Shown in pieces: positions 24,093-35,741 of a stretch of 64,000 nt of DNA. The notes below the pieces were generated by a model, which was not told where the DNA came from, did no database searches, and worked only from the letters and a program-made list of their open reading frames with translations. Position 1 is the first letter of the stretch. Each line of letters starts with the position of its first letter. Origin of the DNA: Brasenia schreberi (Eukaryota > Streptophyta > Magnoliopsida > Nymphaeales > Cabombaceae); NCBI GenBank assembly GCA_036023115.1, contig JAYKKT010000041.1, positions 2,136,501-2,200,500 on the forward strand, written 5' to 3'. Made by a program: the position numbers and the translations under genes.

Positions 24093-24547
24093 GATTCGGA
24101 ACATGAGTAAGTTCGGTTCGTTCGTCCCATTTACCAGACCAACCCGGGTCTCGTGACCTCCAACTAGAAGTCTCTTTTGGGTCAACCCGTTAGCAAGGAG
24201 AGCCGTGGCTCCTTGTGCGACAAAAGAAAGATTCTTCGACTTTCCATTAGTGAAAGAATTAAAAGTAAAACTAGTGAGAAGAAAAATATCATTGATAGAA
24301 AAAGGTGAGTGGGAGGGAAGGGTGCGCTTCTTGCGTCTGTCAAATCGACTTATTCTCTCTCTGTGTTTATTGATTGACCCTCTGTGCCATTGTGCCTTGA
24401 TGCAGTGGGTGTGTACTTTTCTCCGCAGATTGTGATTGAGAATCAAACAATCTTTTCTTGGGCCGGTAACTCCGTCCCTTGTGATTTTCCTCGTCCTCTT
24501 TCAAGCCTCAAATGTTTTCCAGAATGAAGCTGTCCCATGTTTCTCAG

Positions 24548-24563
24548 GTACGTCGAATAGGAA

Positions 24564-24604
<41 letters not shown>

Positions 24605-25097
24605 GGGAGCTTATGAATTGCTGAAGTTTCAAGTTGGTGTTCGAGCTTAAGGCGGACCTATTGTCCTCATTTCTGTTTAGATTGGTAATCCGAAAAGGGG
24701 TCTTATTTCTCCACTCTCTCTCGAACCTATTGTCCTCATTTCTGTTCCTTTATTTTATTATTGGGTTTGTTGTTCTCTGGCGTAGAATCCTTTTTATAGT
24801 GTATTTGTAGATCAGAAGGAAAGCTCTCTCTCTCTGGCCTTTTTCTCTTTCTGGTTGTGACCCTTTTTAGGATGCCAATTTCTGTTTTGTATGCACATCC
24901 CTTATTTTCTTTGCTCTTGGTCTTTCTTTCTTTCCTCACTGATAAAAGGAAAACAACTTGAGGTGCTCTTTCCTTTCTCTTCCTAATTTAAGTTGGGTGT
25001 GCTGCCTAAAGCTAAAGTTCTCATTGCTTGTTTTTTAATTTGACCTGCAGATTTACAGCTCTCGGTAAATTTTTATAGTGCTTGTTTGCGTTTGTAG
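24548..25097 (+). other. Probable 5'-UTR intron of the ELF4-like gene
   Basis: A strong donor (CAG|GTACGT) at 24547/24548 and an acceptor (TTTGTAG|G) at 25097/25098 bracket 550 bases containing a (CT)n run at 24569-24604. This leaves a 21-nt leader before the ATG. Leader introns are common in ELF4-family genes; the upstream exon boundary is not determined. Confidence 0.6.
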
Positions 25098-25118
25098 GTT
25101 TGTTATTGAGTGAATAGA

Positions 25119-25463
25119 ATGGAGGGAGACGCTTATTCAGGCCCTGCTAATGATACCCAATTGGACAACAAGGTCTACGAAACCTTTCAGAAGAGTTTCC
25201 TTCAGGTTCAAAGCATTCTGGACAAGAACAGGGTACTGATCAATGAGATTAACCAAAACCATGAGTCAAGAATCCCTGATAATTTGAGCAGGAACGTTGG
25301 TTTGATCAGAGAGCTCAACAACAATATCCGCAGAGTGGTCGAACTGTATGCCGACCTTTCAATTTCATTCGCTAGAACAATGGAGGGTTCCTCAGAGGGC
25401 AACTCCGGTGGCACGGTGCGATCAGATGAGAAGCATAGTCAAAAGAGACTTAGGTCAGGGTGA
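25119..25463 (+). CDS. ELF4-like protein (DUF1313)
   Basis: A single coding exon of 114 residues. Nearly the whole length is the ELF4/DUF1313 domain: residues ~18-90 include the diagnostic helical stretch QKSFLQVQSILDKNR, the loop LINEINQNHESRIPDNLSRN and the helix VGLIRELNNNIRRVV. ELF4 proteins are small nuclear regulators of the circadian clock; ELF4 itself joins ELF3 and LUX in the evening complex, which represses growth and clock genes at night. The fully preserved ESRIPDNLSRNVGLIRELN block and the short acidic/basic tail ending KRLRSG point to the ELF4-like (L2-L4) side of the family rather than ELF4 proper. Translation starts at the ATG at 25119; an in-frame GTG nine bases earlier is not a plausible plant start. 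Family certain, subclade less so. Confidence 0.93.
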   Translation: MEGDAYSGPANDTQLDNKVYETFQKSFLQVQSILDKNRVLINEINQNHESRIPDNLSRNVGLIRELNNNIRRVVELYADLSISFARTMEGSSEGNSGGTVRSDEKHSQKRLRSG

Positions 25464-27624
25464 AAACTTTCTTCATGAAGATCCTATGATTCTTTTGGCT
25501 GTTGGGAAGACTTTGTACATCGAGAAGTCAATTCCCTCTTTGGCTAGCTTGAAAGCTTACTATACTGTAACTCTGTGGCAGTTCGTGCCTCTAATGTTTG
25601 TTGCGTCATTGTTCTTCCTGTCATTTATGGAAAAGGGGCACAAAAGATAATGAGAGATCTCTAGCAGTGGAGCTAAATTTAATGCGGATCCTTTGGTTTC
25701 TGTACCAAGTATCTTCATCCAAGGAATATTGTTTGTATTATTGCTTTCTCCACTCTCTGGTAGATAATAATATGGACATATATTTCAAACTCATTGGGCA
25801 TTTGTTGGCAGCAGGGTTAGAAAATCCAAGAGGAAACTTCTTCTGCCTACTGATTTGAAGCATCACAAATCTGACATGTTTTTTGGTTGTAAATTTGTGG
25901 AATTACCTATGCAAAACGCATGGTTATGAAAAATCTGAATGAGTGTTGCAGCTTTGTTCTCGTGCCACACTTTGGCAGCAGAGTTATGAAAAATCCAAAA
26001 GGGAATTTCTTTCTACCGATTTGAAGGATCAGACATGTCAATTGCAGGTGTTTTGGTTGAAAATTTGCTAAGCTTCCTCTGCTAGCCACGTGCTTCATGA
26101 GTTAATTTGAGCTCCCCAGCACAGATTGGTATCTGATTTAGACCTTTTAAGCTTCCTTCTATCCATGAGTTGTGCAGCTTTGCTCTCATGCATTTCGTCA
26201 TCATTGGTGCCGATGACTTGCTTTCCCTGCTTCCCTTTTTGCTATAGAATCCTGTGGTTACTTTAGGTTACAGAAGGCATGGTTTCCTCTTTCTTGCATG
26301 TTTTTTTTTCCTGAACTGTGGAGTACCATGCTCATGGCAGTGGCTTTTTAAAAGCAACTAGAGATAACAAATTATTGCTTTTTGACTACCACTCTTCCCT
26401 TTAGCTACTGTTCCTCCTGAAAGACCTTAATTAAATTTCTGAAAAGAGGAGGGAGATGTGATCTAAAATGTTCAAAACCCAATAATTTACAGGATTGCAG
26501 GACATATGACAGATTCATAAAGAGAGTGATCTAACAGCAACACAGAAAGGCCCGATGCAGATATGGATTAAGGATACTCTCTGCTGCAGTGTACTGTTTG
26601 TTTTTAGCCTTTCTACCTTCTCCCCCAGCCAAGCCGTCCCATGTTCCCGTCTATTCGGAATGGCTTATGGGCTTTGAGGAATCAAGGGTAGCTTTGATGG
26701 CATCTAGACACCAGAAAGCTGTTTTATGGACAAATTGGCTGGTTTGGAATATTTTAATTGAAATTTTAGTTCTTATAGAATTTAACTATGGAGTTTTAGA
26801 ATTGTTGATTGAGTTCGACTGGATTGGGCCTATGAATCAATTTGAAGAGTAAATTGGTTTGCTTCATTGCTTCAAATAGTTCTTTTCAGTTTTATGTCTA
26901 TCTCCAATTTATGAAGCCAGTCTTTTCCCATTTTTTAGCCCTTCACTTTAATTGTCAAGTCGCAATCTAGTGAACCTGAGTATTATTAGTTCATGAAAAC
27001 CAAGCTGATGCTTAAAGTAAAAGTTCCTGTTCTTTTACCTCTCAAGATGACACATATTTGTAAGCAATGCTCATTTAGTAGGGTTCTTAGGGTGTTTGAT
27101 TACAAGGCTGCGCCCACAAAACTGTCACTGCAGGCCCAGTTCTAGTGGCCTACCACCAAGGGTGGCCCATTGGTGGGCAGTAAAAGTCAGGGTTGTATTG
27201 CTCATCAAGGCCCATCTTTGATTATGAGGTATAGGCCTATATAACACAGAGTTTCGTCGGCTCAGTACTCGTACTCAAACTCTCTAGATAATCATCTTCC
27301 AAGGACATTGGCATTTTCAAAATGGATGCTTTTCTGCCTTGTTCACTTGTGATTTTCCATATCCCAAGTGAAGCTTCGAAGCTGAAATCAATATTTTAAT
27401 CCTAATCCTATACCAAGAGGGGATTGTCGGGTTGTCTATGGTACTATGTGGATTCTTAGTCTTCTTCGTGCTTTATCTTGTACCGTATGATATTTAGCAT
27501 TAAATTTTTTAACTTGCTTTCATATATTCTTTCAAAATTTTCACTGTCTAGTTTCTCGTATGCTGTTATGAGAGTCCCACTTGGCTGTCTCTCCAAATGT
27601 TCAAACACATGATGAGTGCCTCTT

Positions 27625-27676
<52 letters not shown>

Positions 27677-28150
27677 AAATTGGTAAGATGTTTTATCCAT
27701 ATACATCGGAAGCTTTTTGGTCACAAGTGACCGAAAGAAGCTAGATTAATTAGTTTTTCTTAGCACCATATCAATTCTTTGTGAAAGCACCAGAACATAC
27801 TGACTTTTATGTACAACTTTAGTGTGTAAATGTTTCATATCAAAAAAGTAACGCGGAAGATAACATTTTGAGTTAAACCAGATCAAGGAATTAAAGTTTT
27901 CTATTCAAAATTATAAGTGAAACTTTGCAGCTTATTCTTATCTTTAACAATCAGCTCGTGTTCAGCTCATCTATTCAAGTTTACCTGGCGCAGACGAGCT
28001 TAGTTACATTTTAACTTTTTCTTTTGTTACAACGGGAGGCTGAAGCAGGTCATGCATGCCGACTCTGGTACCCAACATCATCTGATCCAAAAGCCCTACA
28101 AGGTGATCTAACCCTTTGACTATAGTTACATCTCAACTTTAATTGTTTCA
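25464..28150. other. ELF4-like 3' region and intergenic DNA
   Basis: The first few hundred bases are likely 3' UTR. 25795-25885 and 25968-26062 are a diverged direct duplication (GGCAGCAG, AAATCCAA, GATTTGAAG, TTTTGGTTG in the same order). A (GA)n run lies at 27628-27674. 28025-28110 may hold an antisense SINE piece. The 87-codon frame at 26589-26852 has no recognisable domain. Confidence 0.5.
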
Positions 28151-28177
28151 CCATACTTTTCACTTTTTGTTTTGTGT

Positions 28178-31100
28178 TAGGCTTTTGACAGACAGTGTAA
28201 AACTTCGTCGGATTTTATAACATGGATTACAAAAATTATGAGCATTGCTTTGGAGCGTTCCCGCCTAGCGACGTGCTGTAGAGCCCGAATGCAGTAATAA
28301 GTAAGCAAGGGCCACTACATTTTCGTCCGAATGCAGATAATCAATTACAGAGAGGGTTCCCACATCATGGACGGGTGTGGGTAAAGAAGTTAGTCATGTT
28401 ATATTGCCGCCCGAATGTAGTGAATAATTTGCAGAGAGGGTCTCCGCATTTTGATTATGGACGGATGCGGGGGGTAAGGAAGTTAGTCCTAGATGATAAG
28501 ATTCGTATTGGTTCTTGCAATATCGGAACATTATCCAATAAGCTAATGGAGGTTGTAGGTACTATGATTCGGAGAAAGATTCATATTCTATGTTTACGAG
28601 AGACAAAATGGGTTGGAGAAAAAGCAAAGGAGATAGAGGATACATGTTTTAAATTATGGTACTCAGGTAAAGAAAAGGCTCGAAACGGAGTTGGTATTAT
28701 CATAAATAAAGATTTAAAGGATAGTGTAGTAGACATACAACGATATGGTGACCGAATCATGACGTTGAAATTAGTGTTAGGAGTAGAGGTTTTGAATATA
28801 GTTTGTGCTTACGTACCCCAAGTAGGACTAGAAAATAGTATAAAGATAACTTTTGGGGAAGAGTTAGATAAGGTGATTCAAAAGATTCCATAAAGGGAGA
28901 TTGATTTGTTTAGGAGGAGACTTAAATGGACATGTCGGTAAAGAGGCATTAGGATATCAAGGTATTCATGAAAACTTTGATTTTGGGGATATAAATGAGA
29001 AAGGTAGGGAGATTTTAAATTTTGCTATGGCATTTGATCTCTTTATAGTCAATACAATCTTCAAAAAATGAGATGAATATTTAATTACTTATAAGAGTAG
29101 CTTATCACAAACACAAATTGATTACTTTATTTGTAGAAAAAAAGATAGAGCGTGTTGTAAAGATTGCAAGGTAATTCTAGGAGAAAGCGTAACAACCCAA
29201 CATTGACTTTTAGTTATGGATTTACAAATAAAAAAATGGACAAAGAAGAAAATAGTGCATCGAGCTGTTCGGACTAAATGGTGGAACCTCAAAAGAGAGA
29301 AAGAAGATATATTTAAACAGAAAGTCCTTCAAGGAGATGTTTGGAATTATGTTGGTACACCCTGTGATATGTGGAACAATATGGCTATACATATTAGGAA
29401 AGTGGCGAAAGATGTGTTAGGTGTATCTAAGGGAGGTGTACCGGCATAAAAAGAAGCTTGGTGGTAGAGTGAAGTAGTGCAAAATAAAATCAAGGCAAAG
29501 AGGGCATGTTACAAATTATATTATGCTAAAAAAACTAGTGAAACTTTAGAGGCTTATAAGAAAGCAAAGAAGGAAGCGAAAAAGGTCGTGAGTAAAGCAA
29601 AAGCTAAAATTTGGGAGGATTTATATAAAAAACTCTATTCAAAAGAGGGTGAAAGAGATATTTTTAGGATAGCTAGGGCTAGAGATAAGAAAACTAAAGA
29701 TCTTAATTATGTTAGATGCATCAAGGACGATGATGAAAAAATTCTAGTGGTATAAGAAATAGATGAAAAACTATTTTTATAAGTTTTTTAATGAAAATAA
29801 AGATGTTAGTATTAGCTTAAGAGAGTTAGCCAAATCAGAAAAGTATATAAACTACAATTTCTATTGACGTATTCAAAAGAATGAAGTCAAAGAGGCTCTT
29901 AAACATATGAAGGGTGATAAATCGGTAGGACCACATAATATTCCTATAGAAGTTTGGAAAATACCAGGAGAAATAGGAATCACTTGGCTCACAAGACTAT
30001 TTAATGAAATATGAAAAAACCAAAAGATGCCAGAAGAATGGAGAGCAAGTACACTTATAACCATATATAAGAACAAGAGAGACATTCAAAATTGTGCGAA
30101 TTATCGAGGTATCAAGTTAATGAACCATATTATGAAATTGTGGGAAAGAATTATCGAACGTAGATTAAGACAAGTATCAAGTACAACAGAGAACCAATTT
30201 GGATTCATGCTAGGCAGATCTACTGTTGAAACGATTCACCTTTTGAGACGTCTTATGAAACATTTTAGAGCAAAAAAGAAAGACCTTCACATGATATTTA
30301 TTGATCTAGAAAAAGCTTATGATAGAGTATTGAGGGAGGTTCTTTAGAGAACTTTATAAAAAGAGGTATCCCATTGACATACATTAACCTTGTAAGAGAC
30401 ATGTATGATGATGCAAAAACATGTGTGAGGGCTCATGAAGGAATGACAGACTTCTTTGAGGTTAATATTGGGTTACATCAAGGATCAACTTTAAGTCCAT
30501 ACTTATTTATAATGGTGATTGATGAGTTAACAAAACATATTCCAGATGAAGTACCTTGGTGTATGTTATTTGCAGATGACATTGTATTAGTAGAGGAGTC
30601 TAAGGAAAAAGTTAATAGAAAATTGAAACTATGGAGAGAAACATTAGAAAGCAAAGGCCTCCGACCTAGTAGAACAAATACAGAGTATATGGAATGTAAG
30701 TTTGATCATTTGGTTACCTCAGAGGATATAGCAATTAAAATTGGCACACATTGCATCCCCCAAAAGGAAAGTTTTAAATACCTAGGGTCAATTTTTCAGA
30801 GTGATGAAAGAATTGATGGAGATGTTACGCATAGAATTAATACTTGTTGGTTAAAATGGAGAGGAGCATTATGTATTCTTTGTGATAAGAAGATACCATT
30901 AAAGTTAAAAGGTAAATATTATAGAGCAACAATTAGGCCTGCCATGTTTTATGGTTCTCAGTATTGGGCAGTGAATCATCAACATGTACAAAAGATGTCT
31001 ATGACAGAAATGAAGATGTTGAGATAGATGAGTGGTCATACAAGAAAAGACCGTATACATAATGAGGTTATTAGAAACAAATTAGGAGTGACACCAATAG

Positions 31101-31375
31101 AGGATAAGATGAGAGAATATCATTTAAGATGGTTTGGACATATAGAAAGAAGATCAAAAGAAGAACCTCTAAGAAGGTTAAAAAAATTAAATTTGGAAAG
31201 TATTAAAAGAGCTAGAGGACGACTACAAAAGTGCTGGAAAGAAACAATAAAAAATGATCTAGCTTATTGTGAGATAACTACTAACATGACACACGATAGG
31301 GATATGTGGAAACAAAGAATCCATGTAGTCGACCCCGTCTAGTATGGGAAAAGGCTTAGTTGTTGTTGTTGTAAT
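28178..31375 (+). mobile_element. Near full-length, decayed RTE-clade LINE
   Basis: It starts in RTE 5' leader sequence (GTTAGGCTTTTGACAGACAG, like the head of the short derivative at 36391-36572). Two diverged leader repeats follow (about 28323-28395 and 28402-28490). The coding region then runs from an endonuclease domain through reverse transcriptase, ending in the family tail GGAAAAGGCTTAGTTGTTG plus (TTG)n. No target duplication was found, so exact ends are uncertain. Confidence 0.85.
28375..31342 (+). pseudogene. RTE endonuclease-reverse transcriptase, broken
   Basis: The conceptual product is an apurinic-like endonuclease (EEP fold) followed by reverse transcriptase. 28375-28893 encodes the endonuclease N-terminal half (RIGSCNIGTLSNK, then LRETKWVGEKAKEIE and a GVGIIINKDLKDSVVD strand). 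29216-29755 covers the linker. 30027-31027 is the RT core, with the [12 protein letters not shown] block, the [13 protein letters not shown] block and the catalytic [10 protein letters not shown] at about 30570-30600. 31028-31342 is the C-terminal region ending in HVVDPV. It is broken by several in-frame stops (near 29040, 29448, 29755, 29865, 30014, 30345, 31025) and small shifts. Compared with the copy at 59406-61544 it is older but keeps the endonuclease half that copy lacks. It is non-functional. Confidence 0.88.
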
Positions 31376-31379
31376 CATT

Positions 31380-34290
31380 CATACCTTTTAATTAAATTGT
31401 TGAGATTGGTTTCGCTAAATTTTGCTTATAAGTGAGTTGCATCCTCTACCTTTGTAGTGTTCATAAGATATAAGTTTTAAAATTGAATTCAAAATACAAA
31501 AACAAATACTTGTACAAAAAATATAAGTACGTTTCCTCACTTTTCAATTCAATTATCAACCACCAATCTTTGAATCCAAAAAGTTTAGATTTCTTTAAAT
31601 GTATTAGCATGTAATGTTACTGGTATATACAAAGCTTCTTATATATATATATATAGTTTGGGTATATATATAGTTTGGATCTACCATGACACAACCCTAA
31701 TTTTGCCGGTTACTTTGGACTCGTACCTGAACCTGGTGCCTAAGCCCAAGCTTTTCTTGAATTAGTTGGGGTCAGGTTGACTGGTGAGATGTACAATTAT
31801 GCTAAATCTATGGGCAACTTGGTGATAAATGAGTAGAAGTTTTGCTTACATGGTTAGTTGAGTAGTTCTCTTACTAAACAAACAGGTAGAGAGACCTGCC
31901 TAACCCAAGCCTTTCCTATGCAAGAGAAACCATACTGTATCGGGAACGCAGAAGTTTGTATTCTCTACGCAATGTTGGAACTCTTTGTACCGCCATTACC
32001 CAAGCTTGAGTACGTGCAAGGGACCGATCTCGGTCAACCTGAAACAAAACAGGATTGACACGTGCCCACCTAAATTGATATATACACACCTATTTTTCAA
32101 CTTTTTTTGAAAATGCTCGTGCTAAAATCTATTATTTAAATATATCGACATGTGGCTTAATCTAAATATATTATCTCAACACGATCGTACTTCCTTACAA
32201 TCAAGTCAAAAGTGTATCGAGGTATTATTCTTTGTATATTTGTTACAATATCTTGTATCATGCTAAAATTGATATATATCGACATGTGGCTTAATCTAAA
32301 TATATTATCTCAACACAATCGTACTTCCTTACAATCAAGTCAAAAGTGTGTCGAGGTATTATTCTATGTATATTTGTTACAATATCTTGTATCATGCTAA
32401 AATTGATATATATTGACATGTGGCTTAATCTAAATATATTATCTCAACACGATCATACTTCTTTACAATCAAGTCAAAAGTGTGTCGAGGTATTATTCTC
32501 TGTATATTTGTTACAATATCTTGTATCATGTTAATATAATGCATAGTGATGACCCGATATTTTTTAAAGGATTTATTCAATTATGTAATTTACAATTCGA
32601 TCAATGAATATATGAGTTTCTAAATTTATTGAATATCTTAATTGAGCTACCGAGAAAGCCTGTCAACCTTGTGCGTGCATTGTCCACCCTACCCACCATT
32701 AAAAAAAATATATTATATATTCAAAAGCTACAAACAACATGCTAAGACGATTTCCTCCTTATACGGATCCAACCACTACTATTTAATGTAAGAGAGTAGG
32801 GCATGAATTTTTTTCCACTTTTATTCCATTGCCTTCTTATAGATGATGCTCTCGTCTGATGCGTGGACAACCTTCCTCCAACTCACACCAAATTCACTTG
32901 TCGTATTATTATTCCTATTAATTTTATAATAAATACTTTAATATTTTTGTAACGTACCGTCTACAAAAGAAGTGTATCGTATCTGAAAATATGAATTGAA
33001 TGACATTCACCAACGTTAGATTATGGTAATTCCAAATTATATGTAAACTTTTTTCCAAAGTATATAACTCTCTAACACACCTTAATACCCAAACATAATT
33101 ATTTTACTTCTTCATACTCATAAAAGCAAAGACCATAGAAAATTTCTTGTTCGGTGATATGAACACAATAGCCTTAAGGAAAGTCATCTTATACCTCAAA
33201 AGTACATAATATATACAGTCATTATAAACCATGTAAGGAATTACATTGAAATCATGAAAGAAAACACTATTGCATATTTGTCTAATATGTGTTATCAAAC
33301 TCTAATACTCATAGAAATGTATGTAATAGTTGCAAGACGTGGAAAGACAATGTCACTAACAATGTATGTACCAAGTATCTTACGATGTCATGTGTGAAAC
33401 TAGTGAGCATCTAGGTCATATAAGAACCGTTGAAGAATATTTCAAGAACCCTTTCTTCCTTTTTAATTTTCATTATTGCATTGTAAATATGCTTTGCCAT
33501 ACTAACATTTGACTCATCAATCCACTTCAAATGTATCAAAATATATTCAGTTTGCAATAACTTTTTGTGAGGTCGTTTGTCATATTATACTCATATTTAC
33601 TAAATTACCTACAAAAGCATGACTTTGAAGATGCAAGAAGATTGTTTTGTGTCCCGTTTATGAGCCAAGATAAACATAAACATTTGTGTGTTTGTGTTTA
33701 TGTGTGTGTGTGAGAGAGATTGAGAGAGAGATGTAGTTTCTTAAATCCCCTAATACTAAGTAGTTCTTTATTTTTTCCCAATACAGTGGGGAGGCATGCA
33801 CACCTTATTGCGTCAAACTCAATGACCTTCAATTTTGAGTAAATGACTTTATTTAATGAAAATCTTTGTTTATAAAAAAGGTTAAATGGAGGGTGGTGCG
33901 TAAAGTGTGTGTTAGGCCGTGGCCTCTTCTTGTATAAAAAAGAAAATGACACTTAACTTACCTTAAGTATCCCAATATAATTATGTTGAGGTTATGGTTT
34001 GGATAAAAATTTAGGTAATGTTCCATATTCATGCTCTATTAGGATGATTTAAAGAACCAAATATAAGTAAGCTAACAACAAGCTGAATTATGAGTTGATA
34101 ATAGAAAAATCTTGAAAAGATCCTCCCTAACTCTTGGTAAATCGGAATTGGTGGTTCAAGAAGCCAAACTAAAGCTGATAATCACAAATCTCAATACAAC
34201 TAAAATACAGTAAAAGCTAAAAATTTTGAAAAATAAGAAAAAAAATATAAAATTGACCAAAATCTAGGAATGGGATAGTGCTTGCATTTT
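31380..34290. other. Intergenic, AT-rich, with a satellite-like array
   Basis: Contains the 134-bp tandem array described separately. 31595-31656 resembles an arm of the 20944 MITE family (TATTAGCATG, ACTGGTATATAC). 33895-33950 is a 3' SINE piece (TGTTAGGCCGTGGCCTCTTC). No gene recognised. Confidence 0.5.
32130..32531. repeat. Three-unit tandem repeat, period 134 bp
   Basis: Three near-identical units with TCGACATGTGGCTTAATC, CTTACAATCAAGTC and GTTACAATATCTTGTATCATG spaced 134 bases apart (the start of the GTGT[A/G]TCGAGGTATTATTC segment recurs at 32212, 32346 and 32480). Divergence is very low, implying recent expansion. AT-rich, non-coding. Confidence 0.9.
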
Positions 34291-34297
34291 TTCCTCC

Positions 34298-34732
34298 TAA
34301 GGGCGGCAATGATGCGGGATGGGGCAGGTTTTCACTCCACTCACACCCATTCCACCCTAGAATTCTCTTTATACACCCAATCCCCCTTCTTTTTCTCGTA
34401 ACCCGGCTCGACCCCGTCCTACCCTGCCCCACTTCAACCTATAAATATATTTTTAAGAAGAATTATTTAATGTTATATATTATGCATAAAATACAAAATG
34501 TTTTCATAGAATTTCACATTATTAAACTAAAAGTTATTATGTACATATAAATTTTTATTTGTATAAAAAATCTATACATATAAACATGTAAAATACTTAT
34601 ATATAAATATAAATATACATCGGAGTGAGTTTACCTTAAACCTGACTCCCACCCGCCCCTACAACGGGATGTTTTTTTTTCCTTAAGAATCTGTCTCATT
34701 TGGGATGGGGCGGGTAGGAATTGCCATCCCTA
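34298..34732. mobile_element. Non-autonomous DNA transposon with GGCGGG-type ends
   Basis: The left end TAAGGGCGGCAATGATGCGGG and the reverse complement of the right end (TAGGGATGGCAATTCC) share a TARGGRYGGCAAT terminal inverted repeat. GGGATGGGGC stretches occur just inside both ends. The 435-base element has an AT-rich, non-coding interior. Termini of this type belong to plant hAT elements. The expected 8-bp target duplication is not evident. Confidence 0.6.
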
Positions 34733-35204
34733 CCAAAATCGATGGTTTAAACAACCAGTTTTGGTTCTAGTTTTATGGAAGGAGGAACTGTAACTGAATC
34801 AACAACCCTGGGTTCGGTTATGGTTCTGAGTCTATTTTACTGGTTCAGGTTCCAAAGCCGGGTTGGGCTAACCCGGTTCACTATCGGGAAAAATATGTGT
34901 GTGCGAAAAACTCCCGACGATATGAACGATATTTTGAAAAATTCGGGAGAAAATAAGTATGGAAAATGAGCTGGAATGTCCGGATGGCTACGTTGGAAAT
35001 TTAGGAAAAGACTCGACTAATTGAGTCCGGGAATTTACTGAGAGAGAAAGCCGGTGGTAGTGCGGCCGACGCCTATTAGTGGACTTATCGGCCAGGATTT
35101 AATCCAAGTACATAACGTGGTTTGAGATCCGCCGGATCGCACGGAAGCGTTTCACTTCACTCGATCGCAGTCGTTTCCGAGTTCTTATCGATCAATCGAT
35201 TCTC

Positions 35205-35627
35205 TTGCCTTTTGAATTCCTTGGGATTTCGGAAATCCTAGTCGAGCATTCAGCAAAGGCAACCGGAAGCCCTTTGACCGTTTGGCGAAAAGCCGGCGAC
35301 GAATTCGTTATTCTTTCCGGCGGGGAGTGGAATTTGTCCGGATTATTGAGAAAAATGTGTGTTGCTTCTCCGGCGAATGGTTTTTAGAAGCTTTTGGTTC
35401 CCGGAGGCCTTGGTCCTATGGTAAGCGTTGGCGTTCCGGGCTTTGTTCTTTGGATTTCCCCCTTTTTTTGGGTGCTCATTTCTGCAAGAAAGAATGCAAG
35501 CTTGTTCTCTAGGGTTTCTTTCTTGCAAAAAATTTCGCTTATTTCTTTTGTATATCCGTTTCCTTATTTATTTATTCTGTTCTTTTGTAGTTTTCGGTAA
35601 TTGGTGATTGTTTGCGTTGGAAATCCT
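35205..35627 (+). promoter_or_regulatory. 5' leader with intron of the TRFL-like gene
   Basis: A moderately GC-rich leader. A good donor (CTATG|GTAAGC) lies at 35420/35421 and an acceptor (TTTTGTAG) ends at 35590, defining a 170-base leader intron just upstream of the ATG at 35628. A 60-codon open frame (35205-35387) would be an upstream ORF if this leader is transcribed; it resembles no known protein and may be chance. Confidence 0.5.
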
Positions 35628-35741
35628 ATGGAAGAAATAGTGGAAAGCGAAGTCGGGAAAGAAGAGAAGCGTGTCGAGGACCATGTCTGTCTTCCGTCAC
35701 CGAGGCCGGTTGCTGACACAGTTGTCTACAAGCTTGTCCGG
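35628..35741 (+). CDS. TRFL-like gene, exon 1
   Basis: Thirty-eight codons from the ATG, ending VVYKLVR|GTACGG, phase 0. It is acidic ([15 protein letters not shown]) and followed by a PSPRP turn. It is too short to stand alone, and its end matches exactly the start of the exon at 49881. Confidence 0.75.

Larger units (their letters stand above)
21550..24400. other. Intergenic, SINE and LINE debris
   Basis: 21875-22000 is an antisense, diverged RTE 3' region. 22195-22321 holds a direct duplication (period about 75; core TAGACCATTAATT...CATGTTCCTCATGC). 22326-22450 is a plus-strand SINE followed by (TA)n at 22450-22515. 23640-24090 is a SINE-containing tandem duplication described separately. 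No gene recognised. Confidence 0.55.

Noticed and set aside
35205..35600. ORFs upstream of the TRFL-like start as separate small genes
   Set aside because: No similarity to known proteins; they overlap a likely 5'-UTR exon with a good splice donor.
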